DNA from: CAZLYK01 sp964563495
Lineage (GTDB): Bacteria; Acidobacteriota; Blastocatellia; RBC074
Assembly (NCBI GenBank): GCA_964563495.1
Contig: CAZLYK010000040.1
Coordinates: 1 to 41,169 of the forward strand
Direction: 5' to 3'
Length of the DNA stretch: 41,169 nucleotides
Part shown: positions 29,647-38,332 of the stretch, in pieces
Layout of the letters: every line of letters starts with the position of its first letter
Position numbering within the stretch: the first letter of the stretch is position 1
Position numbers and translations under genes: made by a program
Notes under the pieces: model-generated
The model's database searches: none
Seen by the model: only the letters and a program-made list of their open reading frames with translations
What the model was told of the DNA's origin: nothing

Positions 29647-30645
29647 TTAAAGGGGTCGTGATTGATCGGCGTATCGTTTGAGCTTCATATTGAGCGTCTG
29701 GACACGGAGACCCAGTATCTTAGAGGCTTTGGTCTGGCTACCGCCGGTTTGCTCCAATGCGGTGGCGATCAGATTGCGCTCGAAATCGTCGACTATTTGC
29801 GGAAGGTCGATTCCCTCTGGAGGGATCGATTTGAGGCGGGCGTACCGGATTCTGGAAGGCAACACCGTTTCATCGACCTGCTGTGGAGGCAACGACCCGA
29901 TGGCGCTCTCTAAAACCGAATCGAGCTCATCAAGATTATCCGGCCAATGATATTCGGTTAAAGCGTGCAATGCTTCGGGGGTGATTTCGTGATCTCCCTT
30001 ATTGAGACGCATGGTCAACCGTGTCAGGAGATGCTTTGCCAGGTAAGCGATGTCTTCACTGCGTTCGCGAAGAGGCTTGATTGAAAAGCTGAATGACCGC
30101 AGCATCTCCACCAGGCCGAAAGCGATGCGGTTTTCGGCTGTCCGGTCAGCCGGGTTCCATTCCGAGGCAAAAATCAGCCTCTGCCTGAACGGCTGGCCAC
30201 CACGCTCTCGCCAGCGCTGCTCTTCCAAATAGACGGCGAATCTTTGCTGGAGGAGGATCGGGAGACTGGTCAGTTCATTGATGAAGATCGTCCCCTGTTT
30301 GACCGTTTCGATCATGCCTTGCGGCCCGAAAAGCAGGTTGTGAAGCGCGTCGCCGCTCAGGCCGTGTGCATTGACCGCGAAGAACGGCTGAGCCCACTGC
30401 GCGCTCGCCTGGTGCAGGACGCGAGCGACCTGCTCATGGCGCAACCCGCGCTCGCCGATCAGTAAAACCGGATAAGTCTGCGACGCCTGCAACCCGACAA
30501 ATCGCTTGAGATCAGACACATTCGTGCTGACCCCGACAAAACACTCGTAATTTCCATACGAGATGACTCGGGGACCGTTAACCAGGCTCAGCGAAGGACG
30601 CGGCTGCGGTGTCGCGGCGGCCTGACTGGTTGATTCACTTGTCAT
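29647..30645 (-). CDS. Degenerate NtrC-like (sigma-54 activator family) regulator with Fis HTH
   Basis: A protein of about 332 residues related to sigma-54 enhancer-binding proteins but lacking key residues. Walker A (GESGTGKE in active members) reads GERGLRHE, without the Lys. After LFG, the whole GAFTGA loop is missing. Walker B reads IFINE instead of LFLDE. The fold is otherwise kept: PLRERSEDI, YHWPDNLDEL and a C-terminal Fis-type helix-turn-helix (GGSQTKASKILGLRVQTLNM). It is therefore unlikely to hydrolyse ATP or remodel sigma-54, and probably acts as a plain DNA-binding regulator. GGAGG lies 10 nt before the ATG; a GTG one codon earlier is possible. It is divergent from a two-component pair. 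Confidence 0.85.
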   Translation of the reverse strand: MTSESTSQAAATPQPRPSLSLVNGPRVISYGNYECFVGVSTNVSDLKRFVGLQASQTYPVLLIGERGLRHEQVARVLHQASAQWAQPFFAVNAHGLSGDALHNLLFGPQGMIETVKQGTIFINELTSLPILLQQRFAVYLEEQRWRERGGQPFRQRLIFASEWNPADRTAENRIAFGLVEMLRSFSFSIKPLRERSEDIAYLAKHLLTRLTMRLNKGDHEITPEALHALTEYHWPDNLDELDSVLESAIGSLPPQQVDETVLPSRIRYARLKSIPPEGIDLPQIVDDFERNLIATALEQTGGSQTKASKILGLRVQTLNMKLKRYADQSRPL

Positions 30646-30710
30646 CACTCATATCCCTCCTTCTCTTCTGCTGCATTTAAAACAAACTGGAAACGATTCG
30701 GCCACTGTGG

Positions 30711-30785
30711 AGTATCCTCAAAGTCCCGGTAAATGTCTTCAAGCCCCGGTAAAAACCGGTAAAACTTGTAAATGATTTGTAAAAA
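30711..30785. promoter_or_regulatory. Phased GTAAA array in the divergent control region
   Basis: GTAAA begins at 30729, 30749, 30759, 30768 and 30779, that is at steps of 20, 10, 9 and 11 bp, all on one helical face. The last two form TTGTAAATGATTTGTAAA, an 11-bp direct repeat of the kind bound by OmpR/PhoB-family regulators. On the minus strand the array ends 12 bp before a GATACT -10 (30716-30711) serving the NtrC-like gene. A TATACT at 30825-30830 could be the -10 of the kinase gene. Confidence 0.5.
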
Positions 30786-30875
30786 CAGGATCCCGGCTTG
30801 GAGTCGAACGCTGCCGGTTCGATGTATACTTATCGGCACCGGCAATCTGCCGTCGTGACAGAGGTGATGAAAGAG

Positions 30876-32618
30876 ATGTCCAAGCTTAAATTACTCCTGC
30901 GCCGCCGCGTGATCTGGATCGGGTTGATCGTCGTGGCGATTCCGCTGCTCGCGCATCTATGGCTGCAATACCAGTCGCTCTCCAAATTGCAGTCGACCAT
31001 GCCCTATGCGCGCAAAGCTTATATGCGTAAATATCTCTCAATTGTCATCGACAAGGTCATCTATTTTTATGAATTGAAGGCCGAGGACGTCTTAAACGTA
31101 CCGTCTAAAGCTTTTAATCACCGGTATCCGAATCCCGACTACACCCCGAGCAATGCGATCAACCTGGATCTGGTCTACGATCACTTCACCACTCACCAGT
31201 TTAAAGGCGCCAGGCTTCTCTTCGCTGGAATCATCAGTGGTCCGCGCGATCCGACCTATGTGACGATCAGGTTTTACGATCCGATCTCCTGCTCATTCCG
31301 ATATAAGCCAACGATGCAGGAGCGAAGCGTGGCCCACGCGGCAGCCGCTAATTGGATGGCCATGATCATGACCAACACCACGCCGAACCCGAAATCGATC
31401 AAGCTCTCGGTGGACGAGCGTGACCCCAAAAATCGCGTCATCGTCAAACCCATCGTCAACGAGAAATGGCAGGTCGTCGGTGTGGCCGGGATGTTCCTCG
31501 ATGAGAAGATATTTAAGGAAGACTACCTGGCGGCCGCGATCAAGGAGACGCTTCCGAGCAGCTTCCCTGAAGAACACGCCGAAGTGGTGATCACCGTCCT
31601 CAATCATAACGAGGAGCTGCTCTACGCCAATCAATCTTACGAAGGCAAGGCTTATGAGGTTGGCTGGCCCTTCCCATTGATCTTCACCGACTGGTTTCTC
31701 GGCATACGCATGCGCAACATGACCGAGGAAGAGTGGAGCAAGCGTTATTTTCTGATCAACTTATCTTTTTCGGTTTTGACTGCCCTGGTCATTATCGGAG
31801 GGATTGTTCTGACTTTGGGCGCGGCATCGAGAGCGATGAAGCTGTCTCAGATGAAAGCCGACTTCGTCTCCAACGTCTCTCACGAACTGCGTACGCCTCT
31901 CGCGTCGATCCGCGTCTTCGGAGAATTTCTCAAGCTCGGGAGAGTTAAAGACCAGCATAAAATCCACGAATACGGCGAGTACATCGAAACCGAGAGCCGG
32001 CGATTGACTCAGTTGATCAACAACATCCTCGATTTTTCCAAGATCGAGTCCGGCCAGAAGACGTATCAATTCGAAAAGGCCGATGTCGAGCACGTCGTCA
32101 CCGACACGCTCAAGACATTTGAGGTCATCCTCGAGCAGAACGGCTTTACCATCAATTTCGATAAACCGGCGCAGCCGCTACCGGCGGTCGTGATTGATTC
32201 CAACGCCATCGCGCAGGCGATCATCAACCTGCTCGATAATGCGGTGAAATATTCGGGTGATTCGAAAACGGTCAATGTCCGGCTCGGACAACAGAACGGG
32301 TTTGTCACCATCTCGGTTAAGGACAGCGGCATCGGCATTGCACTGGAGGAATGCCCCAAAGTCTTCGAGAAGTTTTATCGTGTCGGCAATTCGCTGATCC
32401 ACGACGTCAAGGGGAGCGGCCTTGGTTTGTCGATCGTCAAACACATCGTCGAGGCGCATCACGGCAAAGTCGTGGTGGAAAGCGAGGTCGGAAACGGCAG
32501 CACCTTTATTATTCATCTGCCGATCGATGAGGGCGGAAAGACCAGGCCACAAATCAGCCCTCCCGATAAATCGAACAGCGGACGGCTGAAAGGGGAGATC
32601 GTCCCCGGTCTGAACTAA
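30876..32618 (+). CDS. Sensor histidine kinase
   Basis: A 580-residue membrane-bound kinase. TM1 (about 12-30) and TM2 (about 291-313) enclose a periplasmic sensor domain of about 260 residues that I do not recognise. HisKA follows with the phospho-accepting His336 (NVSHELRTPLASIRVF). Then come the ATPase boxes: N box INLLDNAVKYSG, G1 KDSGIGI, F box EKFYRV, G2 GSGLGLSIVKHIVEAHHG. No HAMP or PAS domain is evident, so TM2 leads almost directly into the dimerisation helix. The ATG at 30876 has GAGGTGA 8 nt upstream; upstream in-frame ATGs (30798, 30867) lack proper sites. The partner regulator follows 74 bp downstream. Confidence 0.93.
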   Translation: MSKLKLLLRRRVIWIGLIVVAIPLLAHLWLQYQSLSKLQSTMPYARKAYMRKYLSIVIDKVIYFYELKAEDVLNVPSKAFNHRYPNPDYTPSNAINLDLVYDHFTTHQFKGARLLFAGIISGPRDPTYVTIRFYDPISCSFRYKPTMQERSVAHAAAANWMAMIMTNTTPNPKSIKLSVDERDPKNRVIVKPIVNEKWQVVGVAGMFLDEKIFKEDYLAAAIKETLPSSFPEEHAEVVITVLNHNEELLYANQSYEGKAYEVGWPFPLIFTDWFLGIRMRNMTEEEWSKRYFLINLSFSVLTALVIIGGIVLTLGAASRAMKLSQMKADFVSNVSHELRTPLASIRVFGEFLKLGRVKDQHKIHEYGEYIETESRRLTQLINNILDFSKIESGQKTYQFEKADVEHVVTDTLKTFEVILEQNGFTINFDKPAQPLPAVVIDSNAIAQAIINLLDNAVKYSGDSKTVNVRLGQQNGFVTISVKDSGIGIALEECPKVFEKFYRVGNSLIHDVKGSGLGLSIVKHIVEAHHGKVVVESEVGNGSTFIIHLPIDEGGKTRPQISPPDKSNSGRLKGEIVPGLN

Positions 32619-32692
32619 ATGAAGGTTGTCCAAAAATAAAAGGCCTCGCGCTGACGCGCTTCGCCCCCGGCTATATGGAGAGACTTACCGGA

Positions 32693-33376
32693 ATGTCAGG
32701 AAAAGTATTGATTGTAGAAGATGATCAGGCCATGGCTGTCGCCCTGCGCGACGGCTTTGAGTATGAAGGATACTCGGTGCAGGTCGCGCGAGACGGCGCG
32801 GCGGGTCTGCGCCTGGCGTCTGAGAAAGAGCCGGATCTGATCATCCTCGACGTCATGTTGCCCAAGATGAGCGGGTTCGACGTCTGCAAACAGTTGCGCG
32901 GCGCAGGCAATGCAACGCCGATCATCATGCTCACCGCGCGCGGCCAGGAGATAGATAAAGTCGTCGGCCTCAAAATCGGCGCGGACGATTACGTCACCAA
33001 GCCTTTCAGTTTTATGGAGCTCATGGCGCGAGTCGAGGCGATCATGCGCCGGACACTCCGCAAAACGGAGACGACCGAAGACTTCCGCTTCGGAGATATC
33101 TCGGTCAACTTCAAAAAGTTCGAAGTCACCAAAGCCGACGCGCCGCTCGAAATGTCTCCGCGCGAATTCAATATCCTGCGATATTTCATCGACCATCGTG
33201 GCGAAGTGATCACACGGGACCAGCTGCTCGATGCTGTCTGGGGATACGGTAGTTTCCCGCTCACGCGAACGGTCGATATGCACATCGCCAAACTCAGACA
33301 GAAGATCGAAGACACCCCCGGCGATCCCCGCCACATCATCACTGTTCACCGGGTTGGATACAAGTTCATTGCTTGA
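32693..33376 (+). CDS. OmpR/PhoB-family response regulator
   Basis: A 227-residue response regulator, partner of the preceding kinase. The receiver domain has the acidic pair (VEDDQAM), phospho-acceptor Asp53 (IILDVMLPKMSG), switch Thr in MLTARG and Lys in VTKPFSF. The C-terminal winged helix is of OmpR type (LEMSPREFNILRYF to RTVDMHIAKLRQKIE and VHRVGYKFIA). The ATG at 32693 gives the usual N-terminus; an in-frame ATG at 32675 is less likely. It ends only 2 nt from the stop of the convergent DUF4159 gene. It is a good candidate to bind the GTAAA array upstream of the kinase. Confidence 0.94.
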   Translation: MSGKVLIVEDDQAMAVALRDGFEYEGYSVQVARDGAAGLRLASEKEPDLIILDVMLPKMSGFDVCKQLRGAGNATPIIMLTARGQEIDKVVGLKIGADDYVTKPFSFMELMARVEAIMRRTLRKTETTEDFRFGDISVNFKKFEVTKADAPLEMSPREFNILRYFIDHRGEVITRDQLLDAVWGYGSFPLTRTVDMHIAKLRQKIEDTPGDPRHIITVHRVGYKFIA

Positions 33377-33378
33377 TC

Positions 33379-34176
33379 TCAATGTGTCATGGCATAGACG
33401 ATCAGGTTCATTCCGAGCTTGTAGGCTCCGAGGCCATATTTGAGCGGATAGCGGGGGTCATCGATCCATTCCCACGCATCGCCGTTATCCGCATTGCGCG
33501 CGATGAAGACCAGGACCCGATCGTTTTCATCCAAGACGCCGAGGTATTGCGGGACAATACCGCCTTTTTCGTGGGTCCGTCCGCGAAAGACATAGTTATG
33601 GAAGTTGGGGACTTGGAGGACTTCATCAATATCGAAGTAGCAATGGAAAATCGGGTGGTTGAGCGAGATTTCGTGGATTGGATATTCGGGAAAGACCTTG
33701 CGCATCTGCTCGGAGACATTCTCCCATTCGGATTCGCCCCAGAAATCGTCGAGCATCAAAAACCCGCCCCGCAGCAGATATTCGCGCAGATTGGCCGCAT
33801 CCTCATTTGAAAGCACCATATGCCCCGGCTCGACGGCATAAATAAAAGGATAACGGGAGAGGTCCTTCTGGTTGATCGAGACGGCGATCGGGTCGTCCGA
33901 GATCTCCATCAAGCTGCGCACCCAGCCGCGCAATCCGAAGATAAACTGCTCATCGGCTTTGGGGTAATCGGTTGTCCATCCCTCCCATCCGTAAGAATCA
34001 TAGCGGAGCCTGGCAAAAGTGAATTCGCCCTTCCTGCCGGTCTGTTTAGGTAAGCCGTAGGGCGACCTGAAAACATCACGCGCGGGTGGGCGCGTCGATG
34101 GCCGCTGGCTCTGAACAGACGAAGCCGACAAAGCCAACGACGAGATGAGGATTGAAATCACCACGGCTATTTTCAC
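33379..34176 (-). CDS. Exported DUF4159 protein
   Basis: A 265-residue secreted protein of the DUF4159 family. A signal peptide is obvious from the GTG at 34176 (KIAVVISILISSLALSASS), which has AGAGG upstream; a TTG at 34182 is an alternative. GEFTFARLRYDSYGWEGWTTDYPKAD and the class I glutamine amidotransferase-like LREYLLRGGFLMLDDFWG are typical. The family has no known activity and is often annotated near MoxR/aerotolerance proteins. Here it is the last gene of the five-gene leftward operon, 18 bp after the small unknown gene. Confidence 0.88.
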   Translation of the reverse strand: MKIAVVISILISSLALSASSVQSQRPSTRPPARDVFRSPYGLPKQTGRKGEFTFARLRYDSYGWEGWTTDYPKADEQFIFGLRGWVRSLMEISDDPIAVSINQKDLSRYPFIYAVEPGHMVLSNEDAANLREYLLRGGFLMLDDFWGESEWENVSEQMRKVFPEYPIHEISLNHPIFHCYFDIDEVLQVPNFHNYVFRGRTHEKGGIVPQYLGVLDENDRVLVFIARNADNGDAWEWIDDPRYPLKYGLGAYKLGMNLIVYAMTH

Positions 34177-34194
34177 AAGCAACGCCTCTAAAAT

Positions 34195-34461
34195 TCAGAC
34201 TCCGCTCTTGGCCCTTTCGATCTCAGCCAGTTCATCGATCTCGAGGCCGGGTTCGGCTCCGGACTCATCCTCTGCGCTGAGAGCGGGTTCGATGCCCAGA
34301 AACCGATAGAAAGCCTGATCGGTAATAGCCGCGGCTACGCCTTCGCCGATAGCTTTCCCATCCGGACGCACCCAGATGTGATGCTCGTCGCGCACGAATC
34401 CTTCGTCCGCCAGCAACCTGCGACGATCAGCCAGACTCAATTGATAGAAATCGGCTCTCAT
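34195..34461 (-). CDS. Small protein of unknown function (88 aa)
   Basis: I do not recognise this protein. It has an N-terminal basic/hydrophobic half (SLADRRRLLADEGFVRDEHHIWVRP is its core) and an acidic C-terminal tail (LSAEDESGAEPGLEIDELAE). No signal peptide or membrane segment is seen, so it should be cytosolic. Its ATG directly follows the TGA of the SpoIID gene with no gap, which implies translational coupling and supports it as a real gene. The DUF4159 gene follows 18 bp later. Confidence 0.7.
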   Translation of the reverse strand: MRADFYQLSLADRRRLLADEGFVRDEHHIWVRPDGKAIGEGVAAAITDQAFYRFLGIEPALSAEDESGAEPGLEIDELAEIERAKSGV

Positions 34462-35850
34462 TCAATCAAATTCTATCTCATAAAGCTGTTGAAGTTGAGT
34501 CCCTCGATAGTAATGCGCGAGAATCCGGCTGCAAAGGTAATTCCGCTCCGCCATGAGCGCGGCGCCGATCTGACACAACCCGACCCCGTGTCCCCATCCG
34601 GCGCCGGTCAGGATGAAGCGGTCAGGCGTTTGAGAGCCTTTGCCCACAGTTTCAATCACAAAAGCCGAGCTGTAAAGGTGCGAAGGCGAGAGAGCACGAC
34701 GAATCTCCAATTCCTTGCCGATGATCAAGGTCCGGCGCTGACCGGCAATGCGCAGCCTGGTCATGCGCCCTGATCCGCCCCGCGCGACGGGTTCGAGACG
34801 AGAGACCTCACCGAAATCGGTTCCGAGCTTCCGGTGAAGCAGCTCCTGCAGCTCTCGTTGCTCGATCACCACCTGCCAACGATAATAGTCTACTGTCTCC
34901 TGATCAAAATCCGGCAGGATCTTGTTCAATAACCCCGTCTCATCGGGATGGCAAAATGCCGGTGGAGAACTGCGAATCCACCGCTCGGCATTCCGCTCGA
35001 CGGTTAAAGGAAGGTCGTAGCCTCCAGGAAACTGCTCTCCATCGTAATTAACGGCAAGATATGGGATTGATATGTCCTCCCACGCCGAGTCGTAACTTTC
35101 AGTCATGCCGCCGCAAGACTTGGAAAACCTGGCGTCGCAAATCGATCCTTCAAAGGTCAGAACCCGGCCGAAAGTCGATCGCACGGCCTCGAAGACAGCG
35201 GGCGATGTCGCCCTGGTAATCCCCTGATAACGCTGGCAATGATCATCAGCGCAGACGTCGAATTCGGTATGGCTCTCCTGATCGTACCAGCGAATCAGTT
35301 CGCCGGTCGGGTCCACGGGCGTTGCTTGAGATAAAGACCTGCGCCCCTCCCTTTTCCACGGTTTGAGCTGCGCCAGCAACCAACTGCGTGAGATGATCGA
35401 ATGGGCTTTGAGCAGTTCGGGATGCGCGGCCGCGCTCATCTCAGAAGAGATCACGCTGCTCAGATATGCCTCAACGCTGATGACGTTGATGATGATCAGT
35501 CGCCCATCCTTGCCGGTTTCGATCAGGAGCCCACCCTGGAATTCCTGGTCCTGCTTGCGCTGCCAATGAAAATCTATGCCGATCGTGATTTCGCGAATGA
35601 CAAATGAGTTCGACTTTCCTTTCGGGGTCAAACGAAAGGCGGTGGCCGTTGCGCGTCTATTTCCAGCCGCGTCGACTATCTCGATCCGGCCATCTGGACA
35701 ACGTGCCTGATAGTTCCCCGGTACAATCATCGACCCATCCGAGCCGTTAAATGTTCCCCTCAACTCGAAAATTGCAGTCTCGACACCGGTCATCAGGCCG
35801 ACCGAGACCGCCGGCTCACGATCGATCATCTTGATTGCCGCTTGACTCAA
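34462..35850 (-). CDS. SpoIID/LytB domain protein
   Basis: A 462-residue protein of the SpoIID/LytB family, whose founding members cut denuded glycan strands or enhance amidases in peptidoglycan. The domain is clear: SVEAYLSSVISSEM, LKAHSIISRSW, the Cys/Gly motif SKSCGGMTESYDSAW and the closing GWGHGVGLCQIGAALMAE with YYRG. No signal peptide is visible, which is unusual for a wall-acting enzyme. The start is a TTG at 35850 with AGAGGGG 9 nt upstream; the ATG at 35829 lacks a site. It lies between the DUF4922 gene (15-nt gap) and the 88-residue gene (no gap). Confidence 0.88.
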   Translation of the reverse strand: MSQAAIKMIDREPAVSVGLMTGVETAIFELRGTFNGSDGSMIVPGNYQARCPDGRIEIVDAAGNRRATATAFRLTPKGKSNSFVIREITIGIDFHWQRKQDQEFQGGLLIETGKDGRLIIINVISVEAYLSSVISSEMSAAAHPELLKAHSIISRSWLLAQLKPWKREGRRSLSQATPVDPTGELIRWYDQESHTEFDVCADDHCQRYQGITRATSPAVFEAVRSTFGRVLTFEGSICDARFSKSCGGMTESYDSAWEDISIPYLAVNYDGEQFPGGYDLPLTVERNAERWIRSSPPAFCHPDETGLLNKILPDFDQETVDYYRWQVVIEQRELQELLHRKLGTDFGEVSRLEPVARGGSGRMTRLRIAGQRRTLIIGKELEIRRALSPSHLYSSAFVIETVGKGSQTPDRFILTGAGWGHGVGLCQIGAALMAERNYLCSRILAHYYRGTQLQQLYEIEFD

Positions 35851-35865
35851 TTCCGGATACCCCTC

Positions 35866-36873
35866 TCAGATTTGATTGATCCACCGGTCGAATCGATCTC
35901 GACCGAGCGTCACCTCGGCAAATATCTGCTCGACATCTCGCGCCGTGATCCGGGCGAAATGATCTCTCTCGGGCGCGATCAGCACCCCGGAGAGATCTAT
36001 CGCCGCCGGACTGACCGTCAACTTTGCCTGACCCTCTGCGTGATAGCACGATGGCCTGTGCCTGCCGCGCGGGAAAATAATGACAGACCAGGATTGGTCG
36101 TTACCGGCGACCACCAGGTTGACCATCGGCTCTTCAACTTCCCCCATCGTTTCCGCCAACCGATTGATCGCCCCGGCGAACCAGGCGATAAGTTCATCCC
36201 TGTCTTTCCCCACCGCGAACAACAGATTGAGCGGGTAGTCACGCAAAGTCCGCACTTCCAATGATTGGGTCTGAAACAATCTCAGACCATCCGACCGTTC
36301 AATCTCCCTCAGGATTGGAAGGCTCCCACTATGACAAGCCTGAAAATGCAGATGATCCGGCGCTGAAGCCCCGCAGCGCGGGCCGTTATAGAGCGTAAAC
36401 CATCCATCCCCAAACTCCCGCGATAGATCCAGCAGATCGCCGAAATGATTATCGATCGCCTGCGGAGTATGCTCCCTAGAAGATATCACCAGGTGATCCG
36501 GCAAGACCGGGAAGGGGTTGCACAGAACGACGTATCGCCGGCCAAAAGTGACTCCCTTCTCTTCAGCCGGCAGATTATCTACGCACAAAAAGCAGGGGCG
36601 CCGGCTGATCGTCGCCTGATCGACACGGGCAGTCGCGCTGACTATGCGTTTGGGATTGTACTGCACCAGGACTTCCGCTCGCCCGATGGCCAGCTTTTTG
36701 TATTCGACTTGAGACAGACCGGTCACCGCCTCACGAAGCATCGGCCAGGCAGCCAGTTGCTGCCGGATCAATGCCCTGACGCGTGAGCGAAACCCGATCG
36801 CCGCCCCCGCCACCCGGTCACTGAAAAATTGTTTCAGTTCCCGGTCGTCGATGATCCTGTCTTCCCAGCTCAT
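35866..36873 (-). CDS. DUF4922 HIT-like nucleotidyltransferase/phosphorylase
   Basis: A 335-residue protein of the DUF4922 type, in the HIT/GalT superfamily. The active-site motif is His174-Leu-His176-Phe-Gln178 (APDHLHFQACH), resembling GDP-L-galactose phosphorylase and ATP adenylyltransferase. A CFLC pair at residues 94-97 followed by DNLPAEEKG is a family marker and could bind metal. It is probably cytosolic and acts on a nucleotide sugar or dinucleotide, but the substrate is unknown. Its ATG overlaps the stop of the glycosyltransferase gene by 4 nt, so the two are translated together, which suggests a shared sugar-nucleotide pathway. Confidence 0.82.
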   Translation of the reverse strand: MSWEDRIIDDRELKQFFSDRVAGAAIGFRSRVRALIRQQLAAWPMLREAVTGLSQVEYKKLAIGRAEVLVQYNPKRIVSATARVDQATISRRPCFLCVDNLPAEEKGVTFGRRYVVLCNPFPVLPDHLVISSREHTPQAIDNHFGDLLDLSREFGDGWFTLYNGPRCGASAPDHLHFQACHSGSLPILREIERSDGLRLFQTQSLEVRTLRDYPLNLLFAVGKDRDELIAWFAGAINRLAETMGEVEEPMVNLVVAGNDQSWSVIIFPRGRHRPSCYHAEGQAKLTVSPAAIDLSGVLIAPERDHFARITARDVEQIFAEVTLGRDRFDRWINQI

Positions 36874-38282
36874 TTTGCCCTCATCGAGTTCTTTTGAATC
36901 CGCGCCAGGATCTCGATTGTTCTCAGACGATCTTTGTAGACGTCATACCGGTTGATCGTCGCTGGCGGGAGAGCGCTGTCAGAATTGCCCGACCAGCGTC
37001 GCGCAAAGTAGAGCGAATCGTAGATCCGCCCGATCTCATAATCACGACTGATCCGCAGGGCGACGGCGTAGTCCTCGCCATAGCTGACATTCGGTAAACC
37101 GATCCGGCGGAGGAGGGCGACATCAAAGGCTCGCGGCGCTCCAAGTCCGTTGATTCTCAAAGCATTATTGCGACCGTTGTCGCGAGTCCACTCGCGATGA
37201 TCGATCAACCCGGGCGGAAGCGGATTGAGCTCAAAATCCACAACCGTATACGACCCGATCACCATGGCGAAACCGCCTTTGCCGAATTGATCAACCATGC
37301 TCGCCAAGGTCCACTCGTCCGAGTAGATATCGTCCGAATCCAACTGGACGGCATAGCGCCCGCACAAATCGGAAAATATTCCCAGATTCCAGCAGCCGCC
37401 GATACCCAGGTCGGTCCGCTCCGGGATCATGTGGATCAATCGTTCATTCTCTATCGTCAGCTGTTTGAGCAGCTCGGTCGTCCCGTCGCTCGAATGGTTA
37501 TCGACCACGATCACGTTGAAATCGAAATCGGACCGTTGTGCCAGTGCGCTTTTGACCGCGTCGGCAATTGTCTTGACGCGATTCCGGACAGGAATAATCA
37601 CGCTGGCTTTGACCGGAAACTGCTCGTGAGATTGTGGCGTCGCGGAGAAGGCCGGCGCAAGCCATGCGCCGAGGCGTTTTAAATGCCCGGTCGCAACCTG
37701 CTCAGCCTCGAGCTGATAATCACGCTTGCCCGGATCAACATAGTCGAAGATCTTCTCGCCGCTCGCACGCAAGTCAATCGCGGTTCTGGTGTAGAGAGGT
37801 TCGGGAATGCGCAGGACCGGCGAGTCGATCGAAAGCTTGAGACGCAGATCGTACAGACCGCTCCACTTTAAACCCGTGGGGACCGCTCCATGCTCTCGGA
37901 TCGCCCGATCGACCGCGGCTCTCGAAATCAACATGACCGATCCGAAATCGAAGTTGTCGCGAATACTGCCGAGCTGATAATCGATCAATCGGTGATCGGC
38001 TGTCTCCTCTCCGTTGATCTCACGAAAGTCCGAATAGATCAATCCGGCGCCGGAGTCCCCGGCGACCTGGATAAGCCGCTCCACGGCGCGTGCCCCAAGC
38101 TGAATCCGACTGCCCGGCAAGATCAAAAGCAGGTAATCACTACGCCAGGCATCGACCAGCTTTTGAATAGCAGGACCCGAAAACAAAGCCTCGATCTCAA
38201 TCGCTTCGGCTCCGGCAGGCATCTGCGCCACCGGCCTTCGCCCTTCCTCCATTAATAGATAGGCAATTGTAAGATTATTCAT
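36870..38282 (-). CDS. Two-part family 2 glycosyltransferase
   Basis: A 470-residue glycosyltransferase, first gene of the five-gene operon. Residues about 225-470 are a complete GT-A domain: KASVIIPVRNRVKTIADAVK, VVDNHSSDGT and the metal-binding DSDD at 315-318. Residues 1-215 look like a second, incomplete GT2 module (LLLILPGSRIQLGARAVERL, LIYSDFREINGEE, LYTRT) that lacks its nucleotide-binding start, so it is probably structural or an acceptor-binding half. No membrane segment is seen. The donor and acceptor are unknown. No good ribosome site is visible before the ATG. Confidence 0.88.
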   Translation of the reverse strand: MNNLTIAYLLMEEGRRPVAQMPAGAEAIEIEALFSGPAIQKLVDAWRSDYLLLILPGSRIQLGARAVERLIQVAGDSGAGLIYSDFREINGEETADHRLIDYQLGSIRDNFDFGSVMLISRAAVDRAIREHGAVPTGLKWSGLYDLRLKLSIDSPVLRIPEPLYTRTAIDLRASGEKIFDYVDPGKRDYQLEAEQVATGHLKRLGAWLAPAFSATPQSHEQFPVKASVIIPVRNRVKTIADAVKSALAQRSDFDFNVIVVDNHSSDGTTELLKQLTIENERLIHMIPERTDLGIGGCWNLGIFSDLCGRYAVQLDSDDIYSDEWTLASMVDQFGKGGFAMVIGSYTVVDFELNPLPPGLIDHREWTRDNGRNNALRINGLGAPRAFDVALLRRIGLPNVSYGEDYAVALRISRDYEIGRIYDSLYFARRWSGNSDSALPPATINRYDVYKDRLRTIEILARIQKNSMRAK

Positions 38283-38332
38283 GACTCGATATATCTACCT
38301 AATCTTGGAGGATGTAACAAGCCCCCATGGTC

